From the NCBI GenBank assembly GCA_034687125.1, contig JAQGBZ010000116.1, positions 110,176-174,175 of the forward strand: a stretch of 64,000 nucleotides of DNA, in the 5' to 3' direction. The position numbers were made by a program, and so were the translations under genes. The notes beneath the pieces were generated by a model that was not told where the DNA came from, did not search any database, and was given only the letters and a program-made list of their open reading frames with translations. Of this stretch, positions 24,790 through 39,566 are shown one piece after another. The DNA is from Neelides folsomi. Lineage: Eukaryota > Arthropoda > Collembola > Neelipleona > Neelidae. How positions within the stretch are numbered: position 1 is the stretch's first letter; the number at the start of each line of letters is the position of its first letter.

Positions 24790-25999
24790 ATGGTGAGTTA
24801 AAGTTGACACTCCGGTTTACCCTATTCTAAAGCCTTGCCAGAAAGTGAGGCCGGCACTGCCCGCTTTCGACGGCATCTTTATTAAAATTTATTTTATCTC
24901 AAAAGAATTTTAATGCTAAATGGATTGTTTTAATGATGATATTTTTAATTTTTATGATAATTTTTATTTTATTCAATTTAGACGATCAGCAAGAACAACA
25001 AGATGCTCCAGCATATCAACTACCGGATACGAGTCACTCTACAGGACTCCCGGACATTCATCGGCACATTTAAAGGTAATAAAAATATATATTATTAATT
25101 GATATAATATAAATATTAAAGCATTTATTAATGTTTAATTTAATAATTTATTTAGCCTTTGACAAGCACATGAATTTGATACTTGGCGATTGCGAAGAAT
25201 TTCGTAAAATCCGTGCTAAAGGAAAGGGAGGTCAAGGAGAACGGGAAGAAAAACGAACACTTGGATTTGTTTTGTTAAGAGGAGAAGGAATTGTTTCAAT
25301 GACTGTTGAAGGACCTCCTCCTCCCGATGAGGGAATTCCACGAGTTCCTCTTCCCGGAGCAATTCCAGGCCCAGGTACAAATCATTAATCAAATTGAATA
25401 ATTAATTATTTTACCAATATATATTTATACTATTATATAATTTGTATAATATTTTTATTAAATTATATTTTTATTGAATTTTAGGGATGGGACGAGCTGC
25501 AGGTCGCGGGATGCCGATTTCAGCTCCTGGATCTATTCCACCAGGGTTGCAAGGCCCAGTTCGAGGTGTTGGAGGGCCATCAGCCCAAATGATGGCACCT
25601 GGACGAGGAGGCCCTTCGCTTTCGGCTCCACCACAATTGAGACCACCAGGTGGACCGCCTGGCATGCCACAAAGACCTCCAGGAATGCCACCAATGTCTG
25701 GTCCGCCACCGGGAATGCCACCAGGTATGCCACCAGGCATGATGGGTCGTGGAGTTCCGCCACCGGGCATGCCTCCGAGGCCTGGAATGCCACCAGGAAT
25801 GATGAGAGGTTAGTTAAATATTGAAATTCGTTTAATAATATATTATGATCTATGAATGTTCAATTGTAAAATTATTTTTTAATTACAATACTACAATATA
25901 AACATTATTAAATTCTTTATAGTACAAACGATATTTCACAACTATGTATTAAATTATTTTTTAATTCTTTCAGCTCCACCACCGAGACCTCCATTTTAA
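24790..25999 (+). CDS. SmB: Small nuclear ribonucleoprotein-associated protein B (SmB)
   Basis: Five exons: 24790-24792, 24982-25075, 25156-25374, 25485-25808, 25974-25999; 666 nt, 221 aa. The first exon codes only the initiator Met. SmB is one of seven Sm proteins that ring the Sm site of U1, U2, U4 and U5 snRNAs and is needed for snRNP assembly and pre-mRNA splicing in the nucleus. The Sm1 motif ([22 protein letters not shown]) and Sm2 motif ([20 protein letters not shown]) fill residues 1-90. The tail is Gly/Pro/Met-rich, with GRAAGRGM and repeated PPGMPPGM-type units ending APPPRPPF, the proline-rich and RG-type tail typical of the family. Length is close to human SmB/B' (231-240 aa). All donors are GT. 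A poly(A) signal AATAAA lies at 26123-26128. Confidence 0.98.
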
Positions 26000-26122
26000 G
26001 TGTTACTTCAATATTTCTTCGTCTCTTCACATCTGGCTGAACACTTTTTGATTTGTCTTGTATCAAAATTAAAGAAAATGTTGCACTTACTGTGCAAAAA
26101 TAACAATTTTCATTCAATTGAT

Positions 26123-26128
26123 AATAAA
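26123..26128 (+). terminator. Likely SmB polyadenylation signal
   Basis: AATAAA lies 124 bases after the SmB stop and is followed by a T-rich stretch (TTCTCTTTTTTG), the usual arrangement for cleavage and polyadenylation. Confidence 0.6.
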
Positions 26129-29100
26129 GGCTAATATTCTCTTTTTTGTTAACTTAATGATTAACTTCAAATTTTGTTATTCCTAATTTGCAACAATTCA
26201 TACAATAATATTCACCATTTGATCAAATCGCGTTATAATGGATTCGTTATTTGTTTCAATTTATTAAATTAAATTCTTAAATATTATTAAGTTTAACAGA
26301 GTAGTTTACTTTAATTAAATTATGTTTATGATTTCATACTTTGAATAGGAATAAATGTTTAAAGTTCATTTCTCATTCTTTTCAATTTCTTTTCATTACC
26401 CGCTTTATATTTAATTTATTTAATAAAACGTACTTACAATACATAAATGGTAATAAAATAATTTAAACTGTACATTTACAACGTTAAAATATTAATTTTG
26501 ATTATAAATACACGTTAAAATTCCTTAATAGTGATTAAATAGGATGTGCTCTTTTTGTGGCGGAATTTGAAACGAATAGACGTCGTTCTTTACATTCTCA
26601 TCCTATGAGCGAAAACAATTTAATTGACAATTAACTTTTATTTAATTTATGGAAGCCTCAGTAGCCCAACTGGAGAGTTGCGAGTCCCCAGAGGGAAGGC
26701 GTTTAATTCATGGGAATCATTCGCCGTAATATCCTCATCGACTTCCATTGGTCAATAATGACCCTAACCGTATGGCAAAGGTAAAACACTACGATCTATT
26801 TTAATGTACCAAATGTTTTCTCTTAGAATAAATGGAATCCTTACATTTATTCATATAGCCAAATAATTAAACACCCAACAGTAGAATTTTTTCATTAATT
26901 AAATAAAAGACCATAATTCCCACATGTTTTTGCATCGAATTTTCATCAAAAAATTATTATTCACAGCTAATTTTCATGATTTTCATTTTATTTCGAACAT
27001 CATTTAGCGAGATTCGAGTTTGTACCAATTGAGACAATTTCAGGAGCCGGCCGGCTTTCCAACTCAACTTCTCACTTGCGTCTTTGTTGATTCTCCAATG
27101 ATTTTTCGTTGGGAGTTTGGAATTGACTGGCATTGAATTTACTTTAACTTGCTCTTGCAATTTAATAGAATGTAAAGAAAAAGTAATCTAATTAAAATAC
27201 TTTGATACAATTTGAACTTGCTCAATTAGTCAGTGGAACATCCAATTAAACACTACAATTCTTTCTTTATGAGTTAAAAATGGTAATTTTGATGGAACTC
27301 TCCACTAATTCTTATCCAGAACAAGTGATGAGATCTGGAATTGATTCTAAATTGCTCTTTCAAGTAGATACTAAAATTGTACTATTCTATTTTATTGCTC
27401 CAATAATGATCCATATAATCAGTGCCGAAAAGCATTAGTTGCATTAGAGTTAAAATTGAAGTGTTCCTCCAATCTGGAACAATGAGCAACTTGAGAGTTA
27501 AATGAGGAAAGGATATGTTAAGTAGAAAATGTGAAATCTTTCCTTCATCTTAATAGCCCTCTTTTTATTGCTCTTCCATGAAGATTCTGTCGTCGAAGAG
27601 AAGCTGAGAGTTTATTGAAGGGTCACACGGGGTTCTCTTGCTCGTATTGTTTGAGTTGAGAGGCCGAGAGGGCAAAGAACTCCAATTTAAAAGGAGATAC
27701 CCGGAGGAATTGGTAATTAAGCACGTAAGGACCATTTGAGGAATGAGGGGAAGCTCCTTAACACACATTATTTTTCTATAACATTTCCTCTTCCTCCAGG
27801 AGTCTTGTTTTGAAAACCAACGAACTCCTTGTATAGTAAATAAAGAACAATCTGAATGAACTATCTCGCATAAATTTTATGATAGGAACATTGGACCATA
27901 CGTACGTTTATGCGAGTCTATGTGCGTTGAGATATGGTCAATTTACATTTTGGAGAGCATGAGATGATTGAATATATGATACTTCATTATTCATTATTAA
28001 AAACTCCATCATTGTGAAGAATGTGTATAAATAAAACATGAATGCGTTTATGCGTGTGTATGCGTGTAAATTCTTTGCAGTTCTCATTCGAAACAATTGG
28101 CCATTAAGTGAAGCTGGTGAGAGACTGACATTTGGAGACTCTATGGACTCAACTTGAGCCCTCATGAAGTGTTGGATTTCCCATATAAAGATTTCTATCC
28201 ATTTAAGTTCATGTCACAAAGTTCTACGCACATTAAATTACTTTAACAGGCTTTGCAGGCCAAAACTTTCAACGAGTTCATAAAGCAAATAAATGAGACG
28301 TTTGCCCTTTAGCCCTGGCGTAATGTAAAAAAGAAGTAGGCTTTCAGGATTATGAATTGTCGTAATTTCTAAGTTCGTAAATTCATAATTAACCAATTTT
28401 AAAGTGCTACTTCAAAATACTTTATTTTATTTTTTAGGTTCATTTTACGGGGAAATTTTTGGGAGCTACTACTTCAATTTCAAAAATAACATCCAATTAA
28501 AATTAAAATGCGTAAAAAAAAGCTTTCAAGTCAAATTCCCATGTTATTTTTACTATATGGAATAAGGGAATAACGATGGGTGTAAAAAAAGGAGTGTCTT
28601 CTCAAAGGCCTATTTGACTTACACTGTTAGTGTTATCCCCGTTCTTAAAATTCCTCTCAACTGAAGAAGAAAGAAGAAAATCTGTTTTATGGAATCATAC
28701 ATGTATTTATTGTATATCTGCCCTCTGAAGATGTTAAGGAAAGAGGAAGTCATAATAAAACATGGAGCATTGAATTAACAAAAGGATTTACTTTATAAGT
28801 TTTAAATGCTTCACTTTTGTAGTAATTCTTGTAGGACGCATATACCTAAATATCGACATGTATTATTTGGTTAAAACCGACAATGCTGAAAGCTCTGTTA
28901 TATTTAAATGTTTTTATATAATAAATACTATATTATCCAAGCATAATATCAACATCGCTATACTTATATGTTCAAATATGAGGTGAGTTTGAAACATGTA
29001 AAGTCCATTTAAAGATTTAACTCTATTGCTCATTGTGATGTTATTGAAGCTTGGAAAAATTTCCTATTCTCCCTCGTTGAGAGAGATGATAAAGGAATAA

Positions 29101-30615
29101 ATAAGGATTTAGGATTTATGCAACCGTATGGAGCCGGTTTTTACTGAGCTATGAAAAAGTTTATATGGTTGGAGTTGAGTGTGTTGGGCCGCTGGAACGA
29201 GTTGCGTAAGACTGCGTAACTCAATGTTTCTATTGCATACCCTTTCCCTTTCATTTTCATAATGGCGTTCTTCCTCTCCCTTCAACTCCATTCAAATGAG
29301 GGGAAAAAATAAGGGAACTTGGCTCGATGGTGGTCATAGTGGGAAGATGTTGATTCAAGCTCGAGTTCAATGGAACCTTCCTTCTCCCTTCAGGCCCTTC
29401 AACTCTCACAAAATCAGAGGAAGAATTTCTTAAAACATCCTGAATAAAACATTGAACAACTCTATTCCAATTCCATTTAATTTAAATATTACTATCCTTT
29501 ATATTAACTAATATCCTTACAATTTTAATTAGACTATTCATAGTACCTAAAATACCAATTGGTAATTCTTTATGTATACATTTTAAAAATATTTCCGCTA
29601 CAGTAAATGAAAAATGAAATGCTGTTTTTCATCACTGATTCATTTTCATGAAATGAAGCTTAGGAGGCATATGGCATGAAATGAATTCTTTTTTGACTCG
29701 AGTAAACTCCGGTTGTTCAAAGAGGAAAAATGTGAAACAAAGTGTTCGTAAATGATCCAATTCCTCTCATTCATCATTAGGAATTGAGCGGTTTAGGGAA
29801 GTTTAAGTAATCCATCGTTCTCCATCAAACTCCATATCTCGCATTTCATCCAACATATTTCCTTTTCGGGGAAAATGTCCTTCATCAGTGACATGAAAAT
29901 ATCCAATTTTCATTCTCTCTCTCATGCCAACATAAATATTAACTTACATCCTTTCATCTCTCCACGTTAATCTCCTGGTTCTTTTAAACCATACTCAACC
30001 TAGATTTGTATTTCCACTCTTGTGTCGCACTTTGATAGCTTTATTTTATCAACATTTATTATATACTTTCTCGACCATTACCCGCTGATCGACGCAAATG
30101 ATTAAACAGCATTTAAATCAAACAACCACTCGAACGACAGTTAAACCTTATCAAAAGTGTATCAATGTTAGTTGAATTTGAATTTCGAAGAAATTTCTTA
30201 TATCAATCAGTTTAAATTATAATTGGATTTTATTTTTAATTATCAAACATTCCCAAATTAAACTAGTTAACTAAAGTAAATCATTAATCATACATCGGGA
30301 ATTATTATCACCTTAAAATTGCTTATTATAATAAGATCACATTTATTTATTATAATAAATTGGTTTATTATAATTCAATAGTTAAGTTTCTGTACTTTAG
30401 TTGGTTAAACCAAATTCATGAGTTTCTCATTGATTTACTAACTTACTCTACATTGTTATTTTCTAATTACCAAATTCTCATTACGCATTCAGAGCATTTT
30501 TCCCGATGTGCGATAATGGAGAATATCATGGAGAAAGATGTATTTGGGGTGAATGAGGGTGGATTGAGTAAGTAGGGAAGAGAGATAGGTTGTGGTGATA
30601 TCGATTGTGGGGGAT

Positions 30616-30634
30616 CCTCCACGTGTAGTGGAGG
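30616..30634. promoter_or_regulatory. CTCCACGTG site within an inverted repeat
   Basis: CTCCACGTG occupies 30617-30625 and forms the left arm of a small inverted repeat: CCTCCA at 30616-30621 and TGGAGG at 30629-30634. This is the leftmost member of the E-box series around Kr-h1. Function is inferred from the motif only. Confidence 0.45.
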
Positions 30635-33600
30635 TCAATTTCGTCGAGGTTGTCCTCAGAGGGAGGGAGAAGAAGGCTATCCTCAATCCTCCAGAATTCC
30701 CAACGCACGAACATCCTCATACAACCATCCGGAATACTCCCTATATATCAACCAGTATAATCCATGAACATCGCTCCCACGGAACCCCAAAATTCTCCAG
30801 CCCGAGTTTATTACCGCGTTCTTTCCTCTATTCCCAACCAATGCAATAAGCTGTTAAAATACATAATATGAGTAGTGTTACAATATTTGCACTAAATAAT
30901 GTATTTAGATAATATCTAAAATCAAATGCACAAATAACACACTCCTAATTAAGTAATTTAATTTATAAACAAGAAATCCTTACTCAATCTTTATACATAT
31001 TCCGAAACATGTAATTTAATTTATTTTTATTGCAAGTTAAAAAAGAACGCGTGCAAATAAAAAATACATTAAAGATGCAAATCGCTTTCTCCGGCTTTCA
31101 CCATTATAAAATGTCTATCTTTATGAAAATTTATTTAGCTGCTTAATTTCAATTAACATTATATGATAATCAGGGGGTTGAACATTTATTGTAAATAAAG
31201 ATGCGAAGATGCTAAAAAATTAAAAATAATACGCAGGTATTAATATTACGCTGTATTGTATAGTTACGCGATCCATAAGGAACAAGGGAGAGTTAAGGGT
31301 TTAAGATTTGCGGGTCGAATTGGAAGTTTTGGTTTTGGGTTCGAGGTGGGCCGGGTGGAAGCTCTACCCGCACGTGTCTCTCTCAAAGTTCAATGTCCCA
31401 ACTGTTCCTTCCAGCCAAATCCAGAAGTGAATCCCATAATAAACAGAGGAGGGAATCCGGCAACGCATCTCTTCATTCTACTTTTTCACCCACCCCAAAT
31501 TCCTACGCACAGACTCTTATAACTCCCAGAGACTCACTATAATCGGCAGAGTGTATGTTCCCATTGTTCTCTCCTTTATGGGTGTCCTCGGGTCCATGGA
31601 ACTGCCCTCCTTACCCATACACTATTATAACTACATCCTTCTTAAGTAATGATACGTTATATCTACGCTTAATTCCCTCGGCTCTTATGTACGTAAAAGG
31701 AAACGCACATTTCTCACGACTCACAGCTTCTTCCACTTTCAGAATCTTCTCTTAATCCATTCCAGAAATTGAGCTATATAACAATCCCTTCAATTATTTT
31801 CACAACTTTATTTTTATGGACTTGGAACTTTCAAGGGAACTTACAGCATCGATGCAGCCAAGTCGGCATTCTGGCTTTAAGCCTAAATATTACCAGCATG
31901 AAATATTCATTTATTATTTACTAACATTAAGTATAGACTCAAAGCTCCGAGTGTTTTTCTATGCTTATGGTTTGTAAATATAAATTATATATATAAGTTT
32001 TACTTTCACTAGTGAATTATTCGTACAATTACATTTTTATACGGAAGATCCTATTTTGATATGATTATAGCAAGGCATAATAAAATATCCAACGTAAAAA
32101 TAAAACTCTTGAGGGATTCGAGCTTTTAACTCTAAAAATTTAAACATTATATTGAGCGATTTATTAAAAATTGAATGGATTGAGATAAAACCAATTCAAC
32201 AAAGTCATGCTTTTCAAATAAAGTGTAGTTTTTTTTAATTCACTCACTTTATTTGCTCAATAGTTATATTTTTCCAATGAATGAATGAAGCTCAATAAAT
32301 AAACAAACCACTCGAATAAAATGTTAAAATAAAAGTGACTCGAAGGTTCAACCAAAATTTACTTTCACTCTGGTAAAGGCTGTGAATAAAATTTATGGAA
32401 ATGAGGAAGATTTGATAAGAAGCGAAACAACGAGGAATCGTCAATAATTTACCAGAATTACATCCAAGATAAAATCCCAGATTCCCTAATCTGAAGCAAA
32501 GTTTTGATTCATTTCGAACAGAGCTCATTTGGTCTTATTAGGAAAATTTATTCACAGTAGGACCTGAGTTTATGAACACTATCTCAAAAGAGAGAATTCT
32601 CCATTTTCCACTTTTTGATTACTACGCGTGTGGGAATATGAAAAAGTTTAAATTTCTTCTTACGCACTTCGTACATTGTCATGATTCTTGATGGAGAGTT
32701 TATGGAAATGGAGTAATCTGCATAGCCCGAATAGGCATGGATTTATAACTTCCTCATCGTATTTGTAAAATGTTTTGTAGATTTGAGGCATTTACCCTTT
32801 GGAATTTCATTTATATCCTTCGTGAATATGAGAAAATTTTATGTTTAATTGCGTGTTAAGATTTTCATACAGATGAATCTTTTGCTCTACTCAAATAGCG
32901 CTGCAGTGAGTCAAATATATTTATCTTATTACATGCTTATGCGTATTGAGTTCTTTCATACTTTTCAAAATCTAAAGTATGGGACTGAAAATTGAAGATA
33001 ACAATTTCTGTGCAGATTTGAGGGATATTTCTTTTATTTCCAAATTAATGAAAAATTCCTTCCAAAAATAGGCCACATCATAATAATAGAAAAAATGCTG
33101 AAAATGAGTTCCTTGAACTCTTCAAAATTTGAAATAGTTAAGGAATTTAGATTCGGCATGAATTATCCCTTTAAATAGGCCTAAATAACACATTTAATAT
33201 TTACTTTCTTCAGCCCTCTCATGTTCCAAAGGAATGTATGGAATGGAAATGCGAAAATGCGTAAATGTTTGATGAAGTTTTATTGCCTTTTATAGAAAAG
33301 CTTATCCTTTTCCATTTCAAGCTCCAAAAGCCTTCAATCCAATGCGTACCCAAAGACCAAAAAATGCTCAGTACATGGAGAGTTGTATCGCAATGCTTAT
33401 ACTCATTTATTATGCAAATATGGGCAAAATGTAAAGTTGAGGAATGAAATAGACCAACTAATTTCCTTCAGTTTAACTCTTTCAAATATATAAATAAGGG
33501 AATGGAAGACATTTAAAATAATGATTTAATTTTGTAGCGTTCAAAATTTTCCTCATCAGCATGATGCGTAAATTTTCCTCTTGAGCAGAGGCGTATTTGG

Positions 33601-36600
33601 TTCTCAGGACCCATTCCGTACATTTTCGTAATCGGAGAAAGAATGTGAACTCAACGCCCACGCTCATACAAAAACACCAATACTCGTTTCATGAGTTCAT
33701 GACAAAAGCCCTATGGATGCAGCATATGGACCAAACACATGCAACTCACTCGAACCTACATATTCCGTATAAATATGCAATGTGAGATCACTCAGTCAGT
33801 CTCAAGGGATTTTCATGATGGCCATGCGGAGAACGTCTTCTGTTAAACTTGTAACTCAACCGGCAACCGGCTTTTTGAACATGATTCTGCTTAAACCATT
33901 TATTTGTTCTCAGAATTGACGTGATGGGATTTACATTAATGGAGCTTATCTCTTCTATTCTTTACTAATGGTAATCGGTTTCTGAAAGATTCGATGTGTT
34001 AAATATTAAATAGGAGATTTCATTATGTCCAATGGAAAAGAATGGGAGTCGATGCGAGTCAATGCGAGTCGGAGTGAATGAAAGTCTTTAGAATTTATTC
34101 AAAGTGTTTCTAATGACCGTTCGCATATCCGCTCATTTCCAAGTGGAGAAAGTTCCCTTAAGATTAAAATTTACTTTCAATTTACTCTCTGTATTTCCTT
34201 CCGGATCCAAATATGAACTTTATCTTGGTCTTTTTTTTCTTTCAACCTTTCAAATTCCAATTCCAGATTTGATCCTTCCAAGAAAAGGGTCTTTTTATTT
34301 AACTCGAGCACGAATATTCTCGTTAAATCTGATCGATGCCAATCGCAAAAAGTAATACGACCAACTCGCATAAACACACAGCTCACTGTGATTAAATTCA
34401 CCTTTATTACAATATTCCTCTACCTGCCGAATTTTATCCATATGGAATCTTTCAAGAATTTATTATTGTGGTTTCAAATAGAAAACACCCATGAACTAAA
34501 ATCAAAAGTTTGGTTTAATTAAAATGAGAATTCCATATAAAGTATAAAGCCAATAGAACAGATAGTCCTTTTTATTAATCTTTGAGAAAGTATCTCTCTT
34601 TATCGTTGTTGAAGTAAAAGCTGTCGAGAATTAATTAAAATATGGCGGTTGTGATCTTAATTTTTAAATCGACATCTTATGATTGTATAGAATTATATTT
34701 GACAATTATTATAGTTTATGAACGGGTTTGCCAAGCTTTCTAAACACAACCTCTTGTATAGCATATTCTACTTTAAAGAAACATGGAACATGTCTAACAC
34801 ATTGCTGTATAAAGTAATTGAACATGATTCTGATATATCCATATATATGTAAATCATACATTTGTACTTACACACTTGAAAGCAACGCCCAAACAACTCC
34901 TAATGAGGTAATTGAATGAAATTAAATAAGAAACAAGATGCAAATGGCTTATTGATAGAAAATTTCGAAACTATTTACAAAATTTATTGGAGTGTTCTAG
35001 TAAAATAATACGTGTGGGTATTATGTTATTTCAAACAATAAATAGATAAATCCTTAAAACATTCGATATCATTTCCACTATAAGTGGCCAGATTTCAATA
35101 GCTTTCGATAGTTTTTGAAATGCTGAATAAGAGAATGAGAGCTCAATATAAAATGGAGCTTGCTATTAATTTTGACAGATAAACCACACCGTTGAACGTT
35201 TTTTGGGTCAACTCTCAATTGGAACATTGTAAGTTATGATGACAAGCGATATTGAAGCCCTAATTAAATAAACCTCACGTTAATAAAGAGATGAATAAAA
35301 CAACATGATTTGGTTTGACTTATCATTTTACTGAAATATTTTATTGACTTTTATGAGAAAGATTTTTATTTTATACAGACCTATAACTATCAGTAGACAC
35401 AAATTCAATTCTTTAGCCTAACAAAAATGATTGTAATTTAATTCGCATATTTTTGCAGCAATCACATATTTACATTCAAATTGAGAACTTACAATCTCTT
35501 ATCAAATGAGAGATACCTTTACCAATTTAATCAATATTTCTGTAAGAAATTTATGCTTGTGGCACCTTGATTCTCGCATAAATTATGTTCTACATTTCTA
35601 ATTAACCTTTATTAATCATTCATCTCATCTCATTAATAAAATAATACACTTTCAATATTTGCTCGACAGGGTTAAACCAATTAAAATGAGAAATTGAAGA
35701 AATTGATATAATTAAATTACTTAATTAACTAATTGACCTGGGTGGTTTGAACATTATGGGTGGGTTTGAAGTTCTTTTCCTCACGTAGCGGTCGAAAAGA
35801 TGTCATTTATCTCCTTTCAACACCACCTTGACTCTTTGAATTGTGGTTGAGGCGGAGCATATAGGAACGAGGATTACAGAGAACAGAAAAACCTCAATGC
35901 TAAACTGAAGCTCGTGGAGTCTGGGATGTTCAACGAGTGTAATGTGTATCTTTGTGGATGTATTTGTTTGTGTGCAGGGTCACATCAACTTATCCTTTTA
36001 TCTCATACATTGAGCAAAAATCTCCATTGATTCCCTTCCTCTTCTTTATTCAATTACGTCTAGTTTCATTAGCCAAGATGTTTCTCCTATATGAGATAAT
36101 ATATGAAGATATCCCGGTGCGTGTTCTTACGCATCCATTTTCGCTTCTAACGGAATTAACTGTTTGAACCAAGTTAATAACATAGTTTAAAGTATTTTCC
36201 TTATTAAATTAATATCATTACATGGAAAGATGATCAAAAGATACAAATTAGCTTCAATATGAATTCCGACCAATAATGAATGGAGTAAGGATTTGAAAAT
36301 TGTTTAATATGTAACATGGGTCAGCCCGAGTTGGAAATGCATTGAAACGAGTCATTAAATAATTAATACACAGATTTCCATTGTTGATGAAGCCAATGAA
36401 ATTACAGAGCAAATCAGGGAAAACGTGATTTTTGCATATTACTCGCGGCCGATCCTTCAACTTCGTTAGCGCCTTAAACAAACAAGGATCGAATGGCCTT
36501 TCTTTTGCCCCTATGCCATTTACAGTTTTTACCCCCAATCTCAATTTTCTCTCATTAAGTATTTGTGTATAGGGAATGTGCGTGAGTTGTAAAGACAGTG

Positions 36601-38242
36601 TGTAGTGCGTTTCTTGCGTTAAGTATGCAAAGACCTTCCGGGCCGCTAGTTTTTCTCATTAAAATATCATTCCGTTCAATTTTCAATGTCAACAATGTAA
36701 GAAAAATCCCCCTTGTATTATTAACGTAGACTCTCCTCTGACTTTGACTTTCAATAATCTGTCTGAAGGATCTTTGAAGATTATTCGCACATTCATAACA
36801 CACAAAGAAACTAGATACACATAAATATTACGCTCCTTTCTTTCTTAACGATTATAACCAAAATGACCCCCAATTGTGTGTAACTGCAGCTAGTGTGTGA
36901 ATGGTTGTAAGTTAGCGTTTCTTCGAACTTTAATTTTTATTATTTCATCATTAAGCCACTCTTCTTATTGTTATATTAAATGAGACATTTGCGGAAGCTA
37001 TTTAGATGGTGTAGAATGATAACAATTATGAATGTGGCGGACGTTAAATTTTAAAACACAAGCTCATTCAAAATAATAAAAGTACTGTTTTATTACTTAT
37101 TAAGTCTTTAATGAAAATATAAATGTAATATGAGCAATAAAAGCTGCTTAATGTCTTTTTGACTTTCATCTACATTGATTGAACTAAAATAAATAAAATT
37201 GTGACATATTGGATGCACTTCGATGCTGCTATTTTGAAATTTAATATTAAGTAGCTAATTATACTCTATATGAAACATTAATCAAACACGAGAGATAATA
37301 TGTATTTTTGTTTGGTTGATGAATATGTCATTCATAAATTAGAAGTTGTTTAATATATAATCCTTATGCCCCAATATTCGTGGAAATCATATTTATCACG
37401 TGTCCATTCCATGGTTGAATTATTAAAAAAATATTAAAAAATGCTCAAACGGGGCAGGGATTGGCTTAGTAACCAAGTGTATTAAATTGCTAAAAGCCCG
37501 CACCAGAGCACTTATTTAATATTTTCAATAATTATTTATACAACTATGGATCCTTGGACACGTGAAATGAAGTAGACTAATAATTAAAAGTCCCAAAATT
37601 GACCCGAATTGTTAATTATCGTTAATATTTAATTAACACGGACTTTAATCTAAAACTTAACTCAGAAATGGGATATAAAATTTGATTTCCCTTAAAATGC
37701 ATATATTAACTTATATGATTAGAGCGATATATACTGAGCTATAGGAGGTAGAAGTTTTAAAAATCAACAACTTTGCGATAGTTTACAAGAGTTTTGAAGA
37801 ACTTTTGATTAATATTAATTCCAAAAGTACTTCAATCATCAAAATCTGAACAAGTAATGTATTTGAATTTTTTAAAAATAGTGTACCAGAAACTTATTGT
37901 AAGAGGTAGACTGAAATTTCTTTGTGTATATTGATCCTTATTGCAAAAAAAAGAATTATACTGATACATACAAATAAAATTAAGATAATTCAAATTAATG
38001 GTATTTTGCTCAGGGTTTAGAAAGAGGGATAAAATGAATACATAAATATGTTAATTGTAATTGTAAAAAGGAATTTTGAACTTCAACACTTGATTGTTCA
38101 TGATGGTTGACCTCAACATTGAAGAGTTGCATAATGAGGATAGGAAGATTCCCAGAGCAAATATATTTTTTGAGCGAAAATTGTAATTATCCGGAGGTTT
38201 CATTTTAATGTCCTTCTTTCACTCCTCCTCCTTCGAATTCAT

Positions 38243-38251
38243 CTCCACGTG
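38243..38251 (+). promoter_or_regulatory. CTCCACGTG E-box (JH-response-element-like)
   Basis: A CTCCACGTG 9-mer in a GC-richer patch about 7 kb upstream of the proposed Kr-h1 start site. It matches the core I recall for Met/Taiman binding. Other bHLH-PAS or Myc/Max-type factors could also bind CACGTG. Confidence 0.45.
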
Positions 38252-39554
38252 CCGAGGTCCAAATGAAGCCCATTTGACTTCATACACCTTTGGCTTCTTC
38301 GATACATTTAATGATTCACCCAGGTCACGCGGAGAGGAACTGACTCCTTTTACACAAACACACACATTCAGACCTCACTTTTGATTTTTCATTTCCTCAC
38401 CATTAAAATCGACCTTAAATGGTAACAAATTCCCCTTCTGTTTGTTAATATGTTAAATAATCTCTAATTGTGACACGATGTTTTAAACTTTCGAAAGCTC
38501 AATGATCATCGTGAATATAAATTCCGCTTTGATGATCGTTCTGGACAGGGGTTGTAAAATAATCCAATGTCATTTGGGGAAAATTGTCCGATCAAATATG
38601 AACCTATTGTTGAAATAAAACTTCCTGTTGATATCTCCAATCCAAGTTTGTTACTCTTTAAGTCATTGTCATTGAAAAATGACAGTTGTTGCAAATGCAC
38701 ACATTGTATATTTCCTAATTACCTTAAATCCGTCAAATGGTTTAAAGGTGAAATGAACTGATAAGGAGAGCAATGGGTTGACATAATATTAATAGGAATG
38801 GAATGTTTGAAGTATAGAGGCTTCATTTTTATTTAGAAGGTTAATATTGCATGGAAAAAAGAGATAATACCGGGACAAATGTCATATTATGTTAAATATT
38901 ATCAGAAAATAAACGAAAATATGTATCACAATATGTTATATCATATTATATTTGTACAAATACTAACTACATAATACCAATTGTTACTAAAAGTATGATT
39001 GTTATTCACTAATGTAATGTATTAATGAGAAGCACGTGTGAAGGATATTGAGATTAACGCAAAGTCTCACTAATTTACTTTTAATTTTTAAACTCCCAAT
39101 GTCATTGTCAAACCTTGTCTCTTCTTCTTTCATTACCAACCTTTGGGCCGAGCCTTCATTATTTCATTCCATACCAATTTCCACTATTATTTTAATAACC
39201 ATATTTATATTAATGTGGAAAAGTAGAGAGCTGAAAAAAGCCCAAAATTCTGCGTGAGTGAGTCGTAAACGCATATCAGTATCAACCCAAAGTGAATTCG
39301 CATTTCTTTAATTCTCCAGAAAGATTGTATGAAGCGGAACAATGGTCTCCAGGAAGGAACTAAGTTGTAAGTAAACTGCGTGAGATAAAAAGAAGGATTG
39401 CATTGTATCGCGGAGATTGGCGGAATGTTCGTCTATATGACTCGCACTCGGAAGTTGAGATTTGGGGTAAGCGGGGATGTGAATGGAGCTCATTCGCACG
39501 CAGAGTAAAGTAAATATAGCAAAGCCGGGATCGAGGGCGGTCTAAGAAGTCCAA

Positions 39555-39566
39555 GGCCTCCACGTG
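39555..39566 (+). promoter_or_regulatory. GGCCTCCACGTG, full JHRE-like match
   Basis: The 12-mer GGCCTCCACGTG matches in full the form I remember for the Kr-h1 juvenile hormone response element in moths and flies. It sits in a GC-richer island about 5.8 kb upstream of the proposed Kr-h1 start site and 12 kb upstream of the ATG. Binding by Met/Taiman is inferred. Confidence 0.55.

Noticed and set aside
26649-26780. Short frame MEASVAQLESCE... with a possible donor at 26780 as a new gene or remote Kr-h1 exon
   Set aside because: The 26-codon frame stops well before the donor and nothing links it to a downstream acceptor. Kept only as a note under the gene-poor region.
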